A stretch of 64,000 bases of DNA from Colius striatus (taxonomy: Eukaryota; Chordata; Aves; Coliiformes; Coliidae): assembly GCF_028858725.1 (NCBI RefSeq), contig NC_084790.1:33087031-33151030 (forward strand), read 5' to 3'. This document shows, one piece after another, positions 1-11,307 of this stretch (the first letter of the stretch is position 1; each line of letters starts with the position of its first letter). A program made the position numbers and the translations under genes. The notes under the pieces were generated by a model. The model made no database searches and was not told where the DNA came from. It saw nothing but the letters and a program-made list of their open reading frames with translations.

Positions 1-639
1 GAACCATTATGAGAAATATATGGAAGTAGTAAGAAAATATAAATACCTCCAAAGGGAGGAATTAATACCAAAGGTACAAAATCACACACCCATTTTGGCA
101 GATAAAATAATCAAATATCTGAAAGAACCCCTTTTGCATACTTAGTATATGAAATGGAGGGAAGACCCCATTTGTGTAAACTTTGCACAAGCAAGATAAG
201 CAAGTCTACAGGCCAAAAGACAGTTTGGGTGCTCATCAATACTGAGCATCCTGGTTCTACTGACTAAGCTACAAAAGCAGAAATTGCAGAGGTCACAGAA
301 ATTGAAAAGTTGTGAGTTCTGTCCAAAGTCTACCTCAAACAACCACCAGAGACCTTTACCCAAATTCAGTACCCTTGCATGGAGACAATTTTGTGATATA
401 TTAGCATACGTATTATTTTTTATTAATATTCATTTTCTTCCTGTATATAATGAGTTTGATTCAGTATGCATGTTAGGAGGAGAGATCCCTTCGATCTCCC
501 GGGTGTTCCCTTTGTCTGTAAAGGTACAGTCCTCTGCTATTATTATAGAGTGAGCTACAAATTTTTCCCCCTTGATTTGAAACTAAATGTCTTTGAACCA
601 CATATGAGACTATTCTTCTAAAGATACCACACAAACATG
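1..639. other. Unassigned sequence
   Basis: AT-rich sequence without a coding region I can support. The short open frames on both strands lack recognisable motifs. It may be flank or further LTR of the minus-strand ERV that follows. Confidence 0.4.
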
Positions 640-939
640 CTGTGTCCGGCCTCCTGAAGACAGATTAATACTGTAAAAGCTGGTCTGAGTAAACTCTGTA
701 AGACTCAGTCTGGAGTTTTAGAAAGCAGGCATTCTTTTATTCAAAGATGCAGCGATGTAGACACACAGGGATTTTTTCTCAGAAGTGCATCTGTCTTACC
801 ACACTAACACAGCTATCTTTATTGTTAAGTGATAAACATATTCATTATATTTCTCATAAAATACATACATATTCATTTTAGTTCCAGGTAATTATTTTCA
901 TACTCCCCACCCCTTGCATATGTTCCATGATTTCAATCA

Positions 940-1262
940 GGGGCCTTTTGGGGGTCTCTGGTGGTATCTAGTGGCTGTTTTAGATTGTCTGCTGCTTGAC
1001 CCTAAGGTAGTTAATCCATATGGTTTGTCTTAAAAAGAATTGTTTTTAACAAAGTCCTTGTTAGTTGCAGGTGTATTCACAAAGATCTTGTTAGCTGCTG
1101 ATGTCTCTTCTAAGTTTATTTATTACCTCCTCCCCTTATCTTCTCTTCATCTTCTGGATAAGCTCATTAGTACTTATTTATGTCTTCCTACTGACTACAT
1201 CATTTCCACTATCTAGACCTGTGCACACTAAATAAGCATCTTGCCTCAATTTCTCTTAATTC
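940..1262 (-). repeat. LTR-like repeat, 3' copy of the minus-strand ERV
   Basis: This segment resembles 6048-6330 in the same orientation. A shared block on the plus strand runs through CTGCTGCTTGACCCTAAGG and TAGTTAATCCATA, followed by matching TTTATGTCTTCCT and GACTACAT stretches. It lies just beyond the env transmembrane remnant, where a 3' LTR is expected. A purine-rich stretch on the minus strand near 1338-1352 could be the polypurine tract. Divergence is considerable, so exact ends are not defined. Confidence 0.55.
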
Positions 1263-1391
1263 CAGGTCTGCATGACATTCTTTACTGTTTAATTCTTATA
1301 TCAATCTTTTATTTTATTTTGAGTATATTAACTTTTAAGTCTTCTCCTCACTTCCAAATTTTTCTTCTGCTTTTTTAGAGGTTCTTCTTGT

Positions 1392-1850
1392 TCAGGTAAT
1401 TAAACAACGTAACAAAACATAGATAGATACAAAAATTCCCACTAACATTAAGATAATAGTAATCAGTCTTCTGATCCATTGGAGTAGGTTTTGGAACCAG
1501 GAAGTGATTTCTTCCCATAAATTTTGGAAAGCCCATGAGGTGTTATTATCTTGTGCCTTGTGTATGATATGCACTTGTTCCCAGATAGCCTCCGGATCAG
1601 TTTCCACCTGTTGTGTTTCACCAACATACAAACAGAAACTACTATTAAGCATGGTACACACTCCTCCTTTGGGATGGAGGCATTTGATTTTGCATAGCTA
1701 CTGTCCCTATTTCCAGTGCTTCCCATTTTATATTTTTAAGATATGTGCAGTATTATTTCAAATTACTTCAGTCAAGGCTGAGATATTAATTCTTTTTTCT
1801 AATTCACTAACTCCTAGTCAAGCAAGAAACCATTAAGCAAAGGGGTGAAA
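1392..1850 (-). pseudogene. ERV env transmembrane subunit remnant
   Basis: Minus-strand frames here resemble the C-terminal part of a gammaretroviral envelope transmembrane subunit. They run from the end of the heptad/immunosuppressive-like region through the cysteine cluster, a membrane-proximal region rich in Trp (SWFQNLLQW) and a hydrophobic anchor ending near 1392. The cysteine cluster reads C-X6-F-C, so one Cys of the usual CX6CC is replaced. A frame change separates the heptad part (about 1660-1850) from the rest. It is a broken fragment, not a functional envelope gene. Confidence 0.7.
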
Positions 1851-2122
1851 AGTTTTGAATTATGGTAATGGTTGGTACTATAACTCCCAAGGTACGGGTT
1901 TTTTTCCAAACTGGGGGAAGCACTTCACATGACTCTGTTCCACACAGCCAATACCATCCTTTTCCTTGTGACATTCCAGTATCCTATCTGATTCTTCTGA
2001 GGCATTTATTGCATATTCCATTCACATTTTGGATAATGTCTTACTTCTCTTTGTATTAATCCAGGTATTGTTAAGTTAGCTATGATACATTAAGTATCAC
2101 TAATCTTTGGAACAAATATTTC

Positions 2123-2401
2123 TCATATTTGGAAATTGGTGTCTGAAGGATCTGTATACTGAGGATTAATCCACAGATCATTCCAGGAAGTGTTAAATGG
2201 GATAGATGTTCCTGACAACTTTATTCCTTTTTCACTGTATTCTGACTGGACGGTACATATCCAACAGTCGCTTAAGTTTGTGCCCTTTGTCGCCTCCTTC
2301 ATTAATTTCACATGCAAACAATGATTTCCCAGTCCTGTTCTCAACCGAATCATTAGACCTAGCCTAGCTAGCATAATTAGGTTCAGGATAAAAAGCATCA
2401 T
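2123..2401 (-). pseudogene. ERV env N-terminal fragment (signal peptide and CWIC motif)
   Basis: An ATG at 2401 (minus strand) opens a 92-codon frame that begins with a hydrophobic segment suited to a signal peptide (MMLFILNLIMLARLG). It later carries DCWIC, the CXXC motif typical of gammaretroviral surface subunits. The frame stops at 2123, and the remainder of the surface subunit is absent or unreadable before the transmembrane part near 1850. It lies directly downstream of the integrase remnant, as expected for env. Confidence 0.65.
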
Positions 2402-2419
2402 ATTGGTTTGAATATTGAC

Positions 2420-3099
2420 ATGTAAAAATCAATCCCACTATAAAATTAACCCTATTGTCACATAACTCTGTTCTCAGGTTATTTCCCAATAGTCCACAAA
2501 GTTTTTCCAGGTACAACTCTCCATGGAGTTCAGTTACCTTTGTTTTAAAGGTAAAAAAGGCTTTAAGTTTTAAAGAATGTATTTACTTTACTGTCCATGA
2601 AAAAGCAGATTTCTTGATTTTGGTATAGTGAATCCATGGCCACTTATCCTTGAGCTTGATGGCCAATAGGACCTGGTCTGTTTCAACTTCCCATTTAACA
2701 GTTCAGAGTTCCAGGATTTGAGGTAGAACCAATCCCTACCTGGATTGAAAGGGATGGAAGGGACCTTTGATCCTCAGCAGTTTGTCTGCTGAAGCTTATT
2801 TTTGCAAATCCTGTAACACTTTCCTAAAGAAACCAGACAGTTACTCATAGCTAATATGCATAATATTTGGAATATGTGGCATTTGGTAAAGTCACCCATA
2901 CATTGCTAAAGGCAAAGCCTGCACCAAGGTTAATGAAGTCTCGACTTTTTTTTTTTTTCAATTTTTCCAATCTGTAATTTTAAGGTGTAATTCATTCATC
3001 CCACTTTTCCACTGGAGTGCAGATTATAGATTGTGTTGAGGCCTCAGGTTATTCCCAAAATCCTGCTCAGATTTTTTGTAACTTTAGCAGCATGAGGTC
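2420..3099 (-). pseudogene. ERV integrase C-terminal remnant
   Basis: Broken minus-strand frames between 3099 and 2420 read as the later part of an integrase: a stretch resembling the region after the DNGPH core (HAAKVTKNLSRILGI), a degraded RPQ-SGKVE-like segment, and a tail containing KLKDKWPWIHYTKIKK, similar to the C-terminal end of gammaretroviral integrases. Several stops and frame changes are present. The remnant begins exactly where the inserted LTR ends at 3100, so upstream integrase and reverse transcriptase are missing. Confidence 0.55.
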
Positions 3100-3912
3100 T
3101 GTTGTGGTTTGGCCCAACTAACAATGAAGCACCATGACAGTCTCTCGCTTGGTGACGTCCATTCACGCTACCCTCCTTGGGATTGCAGAGGCCTCAGCAA
3201 AGTGGGAGGAAGAAGATAACCAAGGATGCTGTGGATTGAGACAAGGGCAGGGAGGGTTCACTGCCAATTACAATTCCAATTAAAATAGACTCCAGGACTC
3301 GACTTAAGAGAGGAAAGTAAGGAAAGTTTATTCTACAGTCTACAAGAAACAGAACAGAACCAAATGCAAAAAGGGAGTAGGATGACTGAGAAAATTACAA
3401 CCAGCACTTTAAGGTCTCCCTCCCCCATCTCTCCTTTCTTACCAGGCCCAGTTCACTGCTTCCAATATCTCTACCTCTTCCCTCCTCAATGGCTCAAGGG
3501 GGCAGAGAATGGGGGATGTGGTCAGTCTCTCACAGATGGGCTCTGCCGCTTCTCTCTTCTCAGAGGAGGACAACTGCTGGCATTCTTCCCCTGCTCTGAT
3601 ACAGAGTCCCTCCCATAGGTCACAGTCCTTAACTAACTTCTCTCATGTGGGTTGTTCCTAACAGCTACGGCTTCTGCAAATACAGGACCCCTCACACAGG
3701 ATGTGGTCCTTAATGAACTTCTCTGGGCGTAGTCACTACCCCTGCCACGGGGTCTTTTATAAAGTGTAAACAACTCTTTACCTCACCAGTCCTCTCCACA
3801 GGATGCAGGGTCTCCGCTGCAGCACACCTCTCTTTCCTCACTGACCTTGAGGTCTGCATGGTCACATCTCTCTCTCTCTCAACTCCTTGCACCACCACCA
3901 GCCAGAAAAGAA
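3100..3912 (-). repeat. LTR of the nested-LTR family, 5'-truncated, minus strand
   Basis: On the minus strand this matches the LTR at 43886-45223: shared GGCTGGTGGTGGTG near its start, the CATCTGTGAGAGACTGACC segment, and the terminal GGGCCAAACCACAACA ending at 3100. Roughly the first 200 bases, including the TATA-like part, are missing at the 3912 end, where it abuts a protease remnant. The deletion that removed the rest of pol therefore probably also removed the LTR 5' end. This copy has fewer units of the internal tandem repeat than the 43886 copy. Confidence 0.75.
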
Positions 3913-4060
3913 AGGTCTGTTCTTCTTTCTCCCTATTGCACCATTATAATAGACACAGTTTGTTTACTTAAATAATCTTTGTAAGTGTTTAAAATTGAAT
4001 GTAGCTCTAGTATCTACTAAAATTTTCACTTTCTCACTCCCCAGCTTTCGGTTAGATTAT
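3913..4060 (-). pseudogene. ERV protease remnant
   Basis: The minus strand encodes a retroviral aspartic protease-like stretch, VKILVDTRATF, in which the active-site triplet reads D-T-R (4014-4006) rather than the family's D-T-G. It is followed by a broken segment with GRKKNRP. The reading is interrupted by stops. It sits between a nucleocapsid-like remnant and the truncated LTR, consistent with gag-pro order. Confidence 0.5.
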
Positions 4061-4246
4061 TCACAATTGCTTCAGCTCAAATTCTTCCTCAAGGTTTTCA
4101 TATTCATTCTTGACCATCTTCTTTATGGTGGTTATATGTCCAATAATTCCTTTGTTGAGGTTTTTTTCCTTTTTTTTCCCGCCTTTTCTTAAGGTTTTTC
4201 TTTCGCTCTTTTGAGTGCTAGACAGTTGGGGTTTTTTACACACAAA
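4061..4246 (-). pseudogene. ERV gag nucleocapsid-like remnant
   Basis: A minus-strand frame rich in Lys and Arg, with GIIGHITTIKK, looks like a decayed zinc knuckle followed by an acidic linker (EYENLEEEFELKQ) before the protease remnant. The cysteines are mostly lost, so the call rests on position and composition. The upstream end is cut by the CR1 that starts at 4247. Confidence 0.4.
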
Positions 4247-5396
4247 TATAGAATCATAGAATGGTAGGGGTTGGAAGGGACCTTTAGAGATCATCTAGTC
4301 CAACCCCCCTGCAGAAGAAGGGTCACCTAGATCAGGTCGCATAGGGACATGTCCAGGTGGGTCTTCAAGACCTCCAAGGAAGGAGACTGCACAAGCCCTC
4401 TGGGCAGCCTGTGCCACTGCTCCCTCATCCTCACGGTAAAACAGTTTTTTCTTATGTTTAAGTGTTTTTTGTGTTCCAGCTTCATCCCATTACCCCTTGT
4501 CCTGTTGCTAGCTACTATAGAAAAAAGGGATGTCCCAACCTCCTGACACCCACCCTTTAGATATTTGTAAATAAGATCACCCCTCAGTCACCTCTTTTCT
4601 AGACTAAACAGCACCAGTTCCTGCAGCCTTTCCTCATACGAAAGATGCCCCAGTCCCCTGATCATCTTAATGGCCCTGTGCTGAACTCTCTCCAGCACTT
4701 CCCTGTCCCTCTTGAGCTGAGGAGCCCAGAACTGGACACAGGACACCAGATGAGGCCTCACCAGGGCAGAGGAGAGAGGGAGAAGAACCTCCCTCAACCT
4801 GCTGGACACACTCTTCTTGATTCATCCCAGGGTGCCATTGGCCTTCTTGGCCACGAGGACACATTGCTGGCTCATGGTTAGTTTATTATAAATCAGGACT
4901 CCCAGGTCTCTCTCTGCAGAGATGCTCTTCAGCAGGTCAATCCCCAGCCTGTACTGGTGCATGGGGTTGTTCCTTCCCAGATGCAGGACTCTGCACTTGC
5001 CCTTGTTGAACCTCGTGAGGTTCCTCTCTGCCCAACTCTCAAGCCAGTTGAGATCCTGCTGAATGGCAGCACAGCCTTCTGGGGAATCAGCCAGTCCTCC
5101 CAGTTTGGTGTCAGCAGCCAACTTGCTGAGGGTACACTCTGTCCCCTCATCCAGGTGGTTGATGAAGATGTTGAACAAGACTGGCCCCAGAATCGATCCT
5201 TGTGGAACCCCACTGGCTGCAGGCCTCCAACTCGACTCTGTGCCATTGATCACCACTCTTTGGGCTCTGTCATTCAGCCAGCTCCCGATCCACCTCACTG
5301 TCCACTCATCCAAGCCACACTGCCTGAGCTTTCTGATGAGGATGTTATGGGAGACAGTGTGAAAAACCTTGCTGAAGTCAAGCTAGATGACATCTG
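4247..5396 (-). mobile_element. CR1 LINE, 5'-truncated, minus strand
   Basis: The minus strand carries the C-terminal half of a CR1 ORF2 reverse transcriptase and the CR1 3' untranslated end. The 3' terminus is at about 4247, next to the CR1-type motif ATAGAATCATAGAATGG. Recognisable protein segments include [39 protein letters not shown] and KLTMSQQC. Frame breaks occur in the coding part. The element ends at about 5396 (5' truncation) and splits the gag region of the minus-strand ERV. The RT catalytic triad reads A-A-D rather than A-D-D. Confidence 0.93.
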
Positions 5397-6047
5397 CTGC
5401 ATAAGCATGAATTGCAATATAGTACTATCTTTTACACCTTTTCTCAAGAACAACATTAAATGACGTATTTAATTAGCTTCTCCTGGGTTACTACTCCAGT
5501 TGAGGGCTCGCTTGTTTGCTTCTAATGTTTAAAAATGCATCCCAGGGAGGATTTATTTAAGATTTTGCCTTGAGACTTCTCAGACCCCATTCTAATCAAA
5601 TCCAAATCATTAAGAAGGCAAGGCAATTTGGCAGAAAATGAACTGCCTTGCGTTCCACTTTGTCCTCAAATATCAGAGGGGCTGGAGGTGGCTGGGCTTA
5701 GATTCTGAGTGTTTATCCAATTCAGTATTATTAGTTTGGTCATATTGAAACTATAAATAAAGTTCAGTACAAATCACTACATGAAAACAGTAATCAATAT
5801 ACCAAGATAATAACCATAATCAGAATATGATTTGTTAAAAAGCCAAATTATCAAATGAGATTTGAAATTAATTACCAAATAAGGGACTGTTGAAGACTCA
5901 AACCCCTGATTTAAACGGGGGACTTGAGCCCCTTAAGTACCTTTATAGCCTGACCCTGTGCAGCTTTTGCCCATGTCTCATGGGCAGGCAGTGGGACTCA
6001 AACTCAGTTTCTCAGGGGGACTTGAACCTTCCTCCAGGTGCCCTTTA
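5397..6047 (-). other. Probable 5' internal/gag region of the minus-strand ERV, unreadable
   Basis: This lies between the CR1 and the upstream LTR-like repeat, where leader and matrix/capsid would be expected. I find no readable gag motif. Between 5890 and 6030 are several GACTCAAAC/GACTTGAAC motifs like those at 6880-7000. Confidence 0.35.
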
Positions 6048-6330
6048 CAGGTCTTTTGGGAATATCTGCTGGTCTCTAGTGGCTGTTTTGGAGTGTCTGC
6101 TGCTTGACCCTAAGGTAGTTAATCCATACAATTTGCCTTAAAAGTAACTGTTTTTCACACTAACTAACTAACTTTGTTAGTTGCTGATGTATCTTTTTCT
6201 AAGTGTATTTACCTCCTCCTTTTATCTTCTTTCTTCTGGATTAGCTCATTAATACTTATTTATGTCTTCCTCCTGACTACATAGTTTCCACTATTTTTAA
6301 CTGTGCACACTCAATTAGCATCTTGCAGAT
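6048..6330 (-). repeat. LTR-like repeat, 5' copy of the minus-strand ERV
   Basis: Direct-repeat partner of 940-1262, sharing TCTAGTGGCTGTTTT, CTGCTGCTTGACCCTAAGG and TTTATGTCTTCCT blocks in the same orientation. Position upstream (minus strand) of the ERV internal remnants suggests the 5' LTR. No clear TATA box or polyadenylation signal was identified. Confidence 0.5.
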
Positions 6331-8021
6331 CAGTAAAACACATATGCCAAGACCTGAATATTCATGCTTTAATGTATCAAATGAGTATACTTCTGTCTTG
6401 TGGCATGCACGATTGGCAGAAGGAACCCCTTGCATCCAGCACCGCATTAAAGAATACCTGCTTAATAACAACCCCATTGTTACTGAGTCTTTCTGAATCC
6501 TTATCTAGCTGCACCTGACTTCCTACTCTCAGTGAGGAATGTTAGAAAGCAAGGGGGGTTGGTAGCTCCGACTTTGAATCAATTTCAAGGGGAATGTCTA
6601 GTCTGTTCCAGACTCTCAACAGAGGAGTACTGGGGTTATCTTGAGATTGTTATCTTGATTTTCCTGCATTCCCTTCCCAGAGTCATCATTCCAGGATTTA
6701 AGATTCTCTCTCCATCTTCAGTCACTGCTCTCCTTGGGCATTTTTTTGTCTTTGCTCCAGGGATTCCCCATATACCAGCCAAACAGGCAACTTGAACCAC
6801 TGCTTTTAAAGTGATCTCCCTCAAGTTGAGTCCCCTTGACTCTCACTCCCCTGACCCGACCTGAACTGCCTGCAACAGAGGAAACTCAAACCTCCCCAAC
6901 CTGATCCGTTCTGCCTGCTGCAGAAGAGACTCGAACCTGCCTGACTTTGCCTGCAGAGCGGACTCAAACCACACCCCATCCCCCCAATGCAGAGGGGACT
7001 TTCACTCCCCTGTTTTACTCACCAGTGAGATTTTCAAAGGTCTTCATTTGCCGACCTCATCACTGACCAACTTGATCCACCACTCATCTGTTTCCTGAAC
7101 AGTCTTGGGTACAAAGTTGCAAAGCCCAAATGAGGCCTGCTAAGCCACTTCTCTGCGATGCTCAGATGAGGGCTTCTAAGCTATGTTGTTCACCTCCTTC
7201 TTTGTCAAAACACTCCTGTCCATTTTACTATCAGTTCTATTTAAATTAGCATGCTTGCTCCCAACGCGTATGAGGGGGCAAGTCTTTCTGGAATTGAGTT
7301 GGTGGTTACAGTATTCCCCTGCCACCTTTAGCTTCCCCCAGTTACTGCACGTTTCTTGACGTCCTGGTTTGTGGGCGAATATCCAGCCTTCGAGGCCTTC
7401 TGAGACAGGTTCCCTCGTTATCATTTCCTCCAGGATACAAAGAAGTCATGTTCACACATTTAAGCTACTGTTTAATGGTTATCTTAACCTAACCAATGTT
7501 TCTATGGCCGAGGCATTTACCTTGTCTTCTAACCACCAGATACTGTTTTGCAAGATACTGGGCTTCTTGTTCGTTTCTATAAAGAGGAGCTTGGATTCCC
7601 TGGAGGACTTGTTTTCATCTCCAGACTAGAAGTACCTTTGACAGAAACATGGATATGCAGGTGAGAGGGAATGGTTGTTTCCATTTATCACCTTCATCCA
7701 TTGCTGTAGCTTGCTAGAGTCCCCTGGCACTGAATCTGTTCACTGACAGCTCCTTAAGAATATGGGGAAACAAAGTTTGCTATGTTAACTCCTATATGCA
7801 GCTAAGCACCACACAGCTACTTACTTACTCCACCTCCCTTGCCCAGGGGGACAGGGAAAAAGAACAGAAAGAGTAAAACCAAGAGAACTTGTGAGCTGAG
7901 ATTAAAAAAAAAAAGTTTAATGAGTGAAGAAGTGGAAGAAGAAAGAGAACAGAACAAAACTCATCACCTCCCACTGGCAGCCAATTCCTGACCAAAATAT
8001 GGCTAACTCACCTAAACCCCC
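6331..8021. other. Unassigned, repeat-like sequence with GACTCRAAC motifs
   Basis: No gene is supported. The plus strand at 6870-7010 has a degenerate array of GACTCAAAC / GACTCGAAC / GACTTTCAC motifs at about 35-45 base spacing, resembling motifs at 5890-6030. This may be leader or LTR-derived sequence of an ERV. From 7430 to 8021 I see no recognisable element; there is a short A-run near 7900. Confidence 0.35.
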
Positions 8022-8539
8022 TGATGTAGAGCTTTATACTAACATGTGCTAATAAACCTTATACTAACTTATCACAATAGTATAAAGCTTATTTTTCAGA
8101 CAGGACAAAATTCACACAAGCTGTGAAAGGTCACGCTTATCTCCTCACACAATACCTCCGAGGTCCTCCAATTTCCTTGAAGGCAGAAACCGGTTCTGCG
8201 AGGGGCCAAGCGATATCTGAAGATCAGGGTTGAGAAAGCCTCAGGACTTATCAGCCTTCATCTCCCAAGGCCCCAGAGACCATCACCGGCCATCACCGGG
8301 AGACATCACGCAAATGAAAGGAAGAAAAGACCTAATTTACATGAGAAATCGGGGACAGGTTGTGTCTTTGTCTAGGCGGATAATGTCATCATATGATTTT
8401 GTAACTTTGTAATAAATATAAGTCAAGCAAGTTGCCGAGTCGGGTGCGCACGTTTGTGGTGGAGCGATCCCCCATGCGCCCGGCGCCCAATAAACATACC
8501 TTCTTTATAACTCTTTGAGTTATAGAGTTTGACCCCTCA
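8022..8539 (+). repeat. LTR, plus orientation (inverted partner at 16052)
   Basis: A 518-base unit beginning TGATGTAGAGCTTTAT and ending GAGTTTGACCCCTCA. Its near-complete reverse complement is at 16052-16571. It contains a TATA-like TATAAG at 8417 and a polyadenylation signal AATAAA at 8489-8494, which orient it on the plus strand. The TG...CA ends and promoter/poly(A) layout support an LTR. No target duplication is apparent, and no internal retroviral sequence adjoins it, so it is probably a solo LTR. Confidence 0.75.
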
Positions 8540-8926
8540 TCTCTATTTGGTTTCTGAGCATGATGTTATATGTCATGGAATACCTCTTTGGTCAGTTTGG
8601 GTCATCTCCCTACTTGTGTGTCCTCCCAGTCTCTTGCACACTCAAGTCTCAGCTAACACATATGAGCATCTATGAGGAAGCGACAAGTTCTGGTTCTCTG
8701 AGGGTCTGTTGAAAACGGGGGAGCAGATATTGCTTATAACTAGTAATTTGTGCCAAAACAGGAAGCAAGCAGGAGAGAAACTTGAGTCCCTGTGTGACAC
8801 TTTGTCCCTAGGAAGACTCTGCTGACATCTACTGTGGAGAAACAAATGAGGGAGCATGGACATGGATCGCCGGGTATAGGCCCGTTGGGGCAAGGCAGCC
8901 TGGGCTCTAGTTGTATGGATTTGGTG
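8540..8926. other. Unassigned spacer between two LTRs
   Basis: No coding region or repeat recognised. Its last four bases, GGTG (8923-8926), form the left target duplication of the provirus that follows. Confidence 0.4.
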
Positions 8927-9399
8927 TGTGAGAAATATTGATGCTGCTTTTGCAGAATTAGAAAGAAATTAGGACAAGGAATTTTGACTGCTGTCTGCCT
9001 CTGTGTAATGTAGATCAGTGGACTGACCATGACTGTTATCTGCCTCTGTATAATGTAAATCAGTGGACTGACCATAAGACTTGTTGTCTGTTTGTTTGTA
9101 ATGTTAACCAGAGTTTTAAGTCTCAGGACTATGGGGAATGGGTGATAATATACAAATAACAGACATCCCCTGGGGGGATCATAGGTGCCTCGAGAAGTTG
9201 TAAATCTTGGAGTACCTAATCAATGGGGAAACAAGGGAGGGACCTTGCGGCCGGGACAGGGAATAAAAAGCCAAATGTTGTACCTGTCAGGTGTGCCTAC
9301 TAGCTAGGACACCCGCTCTTGCAAGAACGCTTAATAAAAGTGCTTCACTGCAGAGTCTGACCTGAGTCTTTCGCGAGAAAGCTTGTTTTGTTTCTCACA
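8927..9399 (+). repeat. 5' LTR of the tRNA-Pro ERV
   Basis: 473 bases from TGTGAGAAATATT to TTTCTCACA. It has a TATA-like AATAAAAAG at 9262 and the polyadenylation signal AATAAA at 9333-9338. Sequence 9206-9399 matches 14539-14741 except for a short indel near the start and a handful of mainly C/T differences, so the pair is only modestly diverged. Confidence 0.88.
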
Positions 9400-9401
9400 G
9401 T

Positions 9402-9419
9402 TGGGGGCTCGTCCGGGAT
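9402..9419 (+). other. Primer binding site, tRNA-Pro type
   Basis: TGGGGGCTCGTCCGGGAT lies two bases after the 5' LTR end. This is the classical 18-base primer site complementary to the 3' end of proline tRNA, used by many gammaretroviruses. It fixes the LTR boundary and the orientation. Confidence 0.92.
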
Positions 9420-9877
9420 ATGAAGTTGTCTTCCTGGGGGACCTCTGTCGCTGAAGGAGGGGAAGACGCGTCCTGTTGATTTCAATGGTCCCGTGAATCA
9501 TCGACAGGGATTCCAGAGGAGACCGACCGGATCCTGAGACCAAGTTTTAAAGGCAGACCCAGTGAACCACAGGGGGGAAGGATAGGAATAGCAGGCACAA
9601 TCATATCGACCAGGAAACTCTGTGCACGGACCAAGGTAAGAAATTGAAAGTATTACTTTGGTGGTCGGGTATCCAGGGTAAGAAAATTGACTATTAAGTA
9701 TTACCTGGATGGGGCATTCTGAGAGACTTTCTATGTGCGTGTGTGTGCTTGAGACGTACCACAGGTATGAAGTGAGTGCGGAGTCCGGATCCGCGGTTCT
9801 GTTGTTCCGCTAGGAAAAGAGCTGTGAAAGGATTAAGCAAAAGCACAGAGTGACAGTAAAAGTCTTGGGAAGTCAGA

Positions 9878-11307
9878 ATGGGAAATAAAAGTGCCAGGAC
9901 TGAGAGAAATAAAAGGGACGAGGAAAAGGGTCCCAGGAACATTCCTCCAGATAGTCCGTTGGGAGGATGTTGAAAGCTGAGAAGACACGTCGGGTACTCA
10001 GGATACAGTACTGTTGCTTTACGTGGTCTAAAGAGATGAGGAAACAAGTTTTGGCAGCATGAGTGCTTGTGGACCTTAGATTTTGTTGCCTCGAAGCATC
10101 CAATTATTGACATCGAGTGAGCTCACCTGAAAACTTTCGTAATATATAAATGATTACGTGTGTTGTTTTGTTTTGTCATTTTGTTTTGGTTTTTGTTGTT
10201 GTTGTTGCTCAGAGTGTAGTGGACTTTTTGTGGTGGCTGAATGCATTGTCTTGTTTTCTGTGACATTTTGACGTAGAGAGTAAGGTGGGACTGATCTTTT
10301 TGTTGATGTCTGCGTCTTTCTCATTGTCCCTGTCATTTGACAAAATAAATGTAGTGTCACAGAGAGAATTGTTTTATAAACTAAACGCATCAGTTCAACT
10401 TAATGTTCCTGAATGAGGAAAAAAAGAAAAATTAAAATTGTCTATTGAAATAGAAAAGGATCTTGTGGGCTGGGGAAGATAAGAATTGATTTTGTTAACA
10501 GCATAGTGAAACCAGCTCCAACAAAAGGAGAAGATGTTATTAAAACACTCATAGAATGACAATATGATTTGTAAAGTCAAAGTGTAACATCACAATATCA
10601 AAGCAAATTGTTTGCTGATAAGTTAAACACTTATCAGACTGTAGCCAAAAAGGCTGCAGTTCAGGTTGTATACTATAAACATTAGAGGAAAAAGAAAAAA
10701 AATAAACTGCAGCAATTGTGTGTGTGCTCTTAACTAAAGGCACCTGCAGAGCCGGTCTCTGCACTGTATGTATAAAGAGTGTGTTTATGTAAAATGTTTT
10801 GCAATCAGTGAGTGAGTTTTTGTGGAAGGTTTTAATCCCTTGATATGTTATGTATGTGTGAGGAAGTCAGTGTGTGTTATTTTTTTTATGTTCAGGATAT
10901 AATCTAAAGTTGATGTGAAACTTATTTTGTTTGAAGAGAAAGAACAGATAATTGACAGGAATGTGGGATGAAATTTTAATTTAGCCTCAGAATGACTTTA
11001 GACTGGGATTATGGAAGTTGAGCAAATGGATAGATTTTGTTGGATAATGGTTGGAAATTTGATGTTTGTGATTGGAATGTGAAGGAAGACAGGAGTGTAT
11101 TGAATGGAACAAACAAAGAGGCAGGAAAGGAGTCAGGGGAAGAACTGTTGGTGGAAGGTAAAGGACAGCCTGGTCAGGCAATGTAAATTGTTTCCTCTCC
11201 AGCGAGATGTTGGGTGTGGGGAAGCGGGGCACTTTGAGAGACAATGCCCCAAGTCGAAGGAAAAAGAAAAGGTGATGTCATTACTGGCTTTTGGAGATAC
11301 TGAATAG
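9878..11307 (+). pseudogene. Decayed gag of the tRNA-Pro ERV
   Basis: An ATG at 9878 starts MGNKSAR, with Gly at position 2 as in myristoylated retroviral matrix proteins. It follows a leader of about 460 bases after the primer site. The frame breaks within about 30 codons, and stops interrupt the region to 11100. Near 11210-11250 a zinc-knuckle remnant is visible (CGEAGHFERQC, with the first Cys in another frame), marking nucleocapsid and the 3' end of gag. No continuous product is possible. Confidence 0.65.

Larger units (their letters stand above)
940..6330 (-). mobile_element. Decayed class I (gammaretrovirus-like) ERV, minus strand
   Basis: Read on the minus strand, the order is LTR-like repeat (6330-6048), gag nucleocapsid-like remnant (near 4246-4061), protease remnant (4060-3913), integrase C-terminal part (3099-2420), env start (2401), env transmembrane part (about 1850-1392) and a second LTR-like repeat (1262-940). 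This is the gag-pro-pol-env order of a simple retrovirus. Reverse transcriptase, RNase H and most of the surface subunit are missing. A CR1 (4247-5396) sits in gag, and an unrelated LTR (3100-3912) sits where pol has been deleted. The outer limits are uncertain because the two LTR-like repeats are diverged and no target duplication was found. Confidence 0.7.

Noticed and set aside
3913-3917. AGGTC repeated at 3095-3099 as a target duplication of the truncated LTR
   Set aside because: The right-hand copy lies inside protease coding and the LTR is broken there, so the match is probably chance.
9694-10113. 139-codon minus-strand frame in the tRNA-Pro ERV
   Set aside because: Antisense to the gag leader and start, with no domain.
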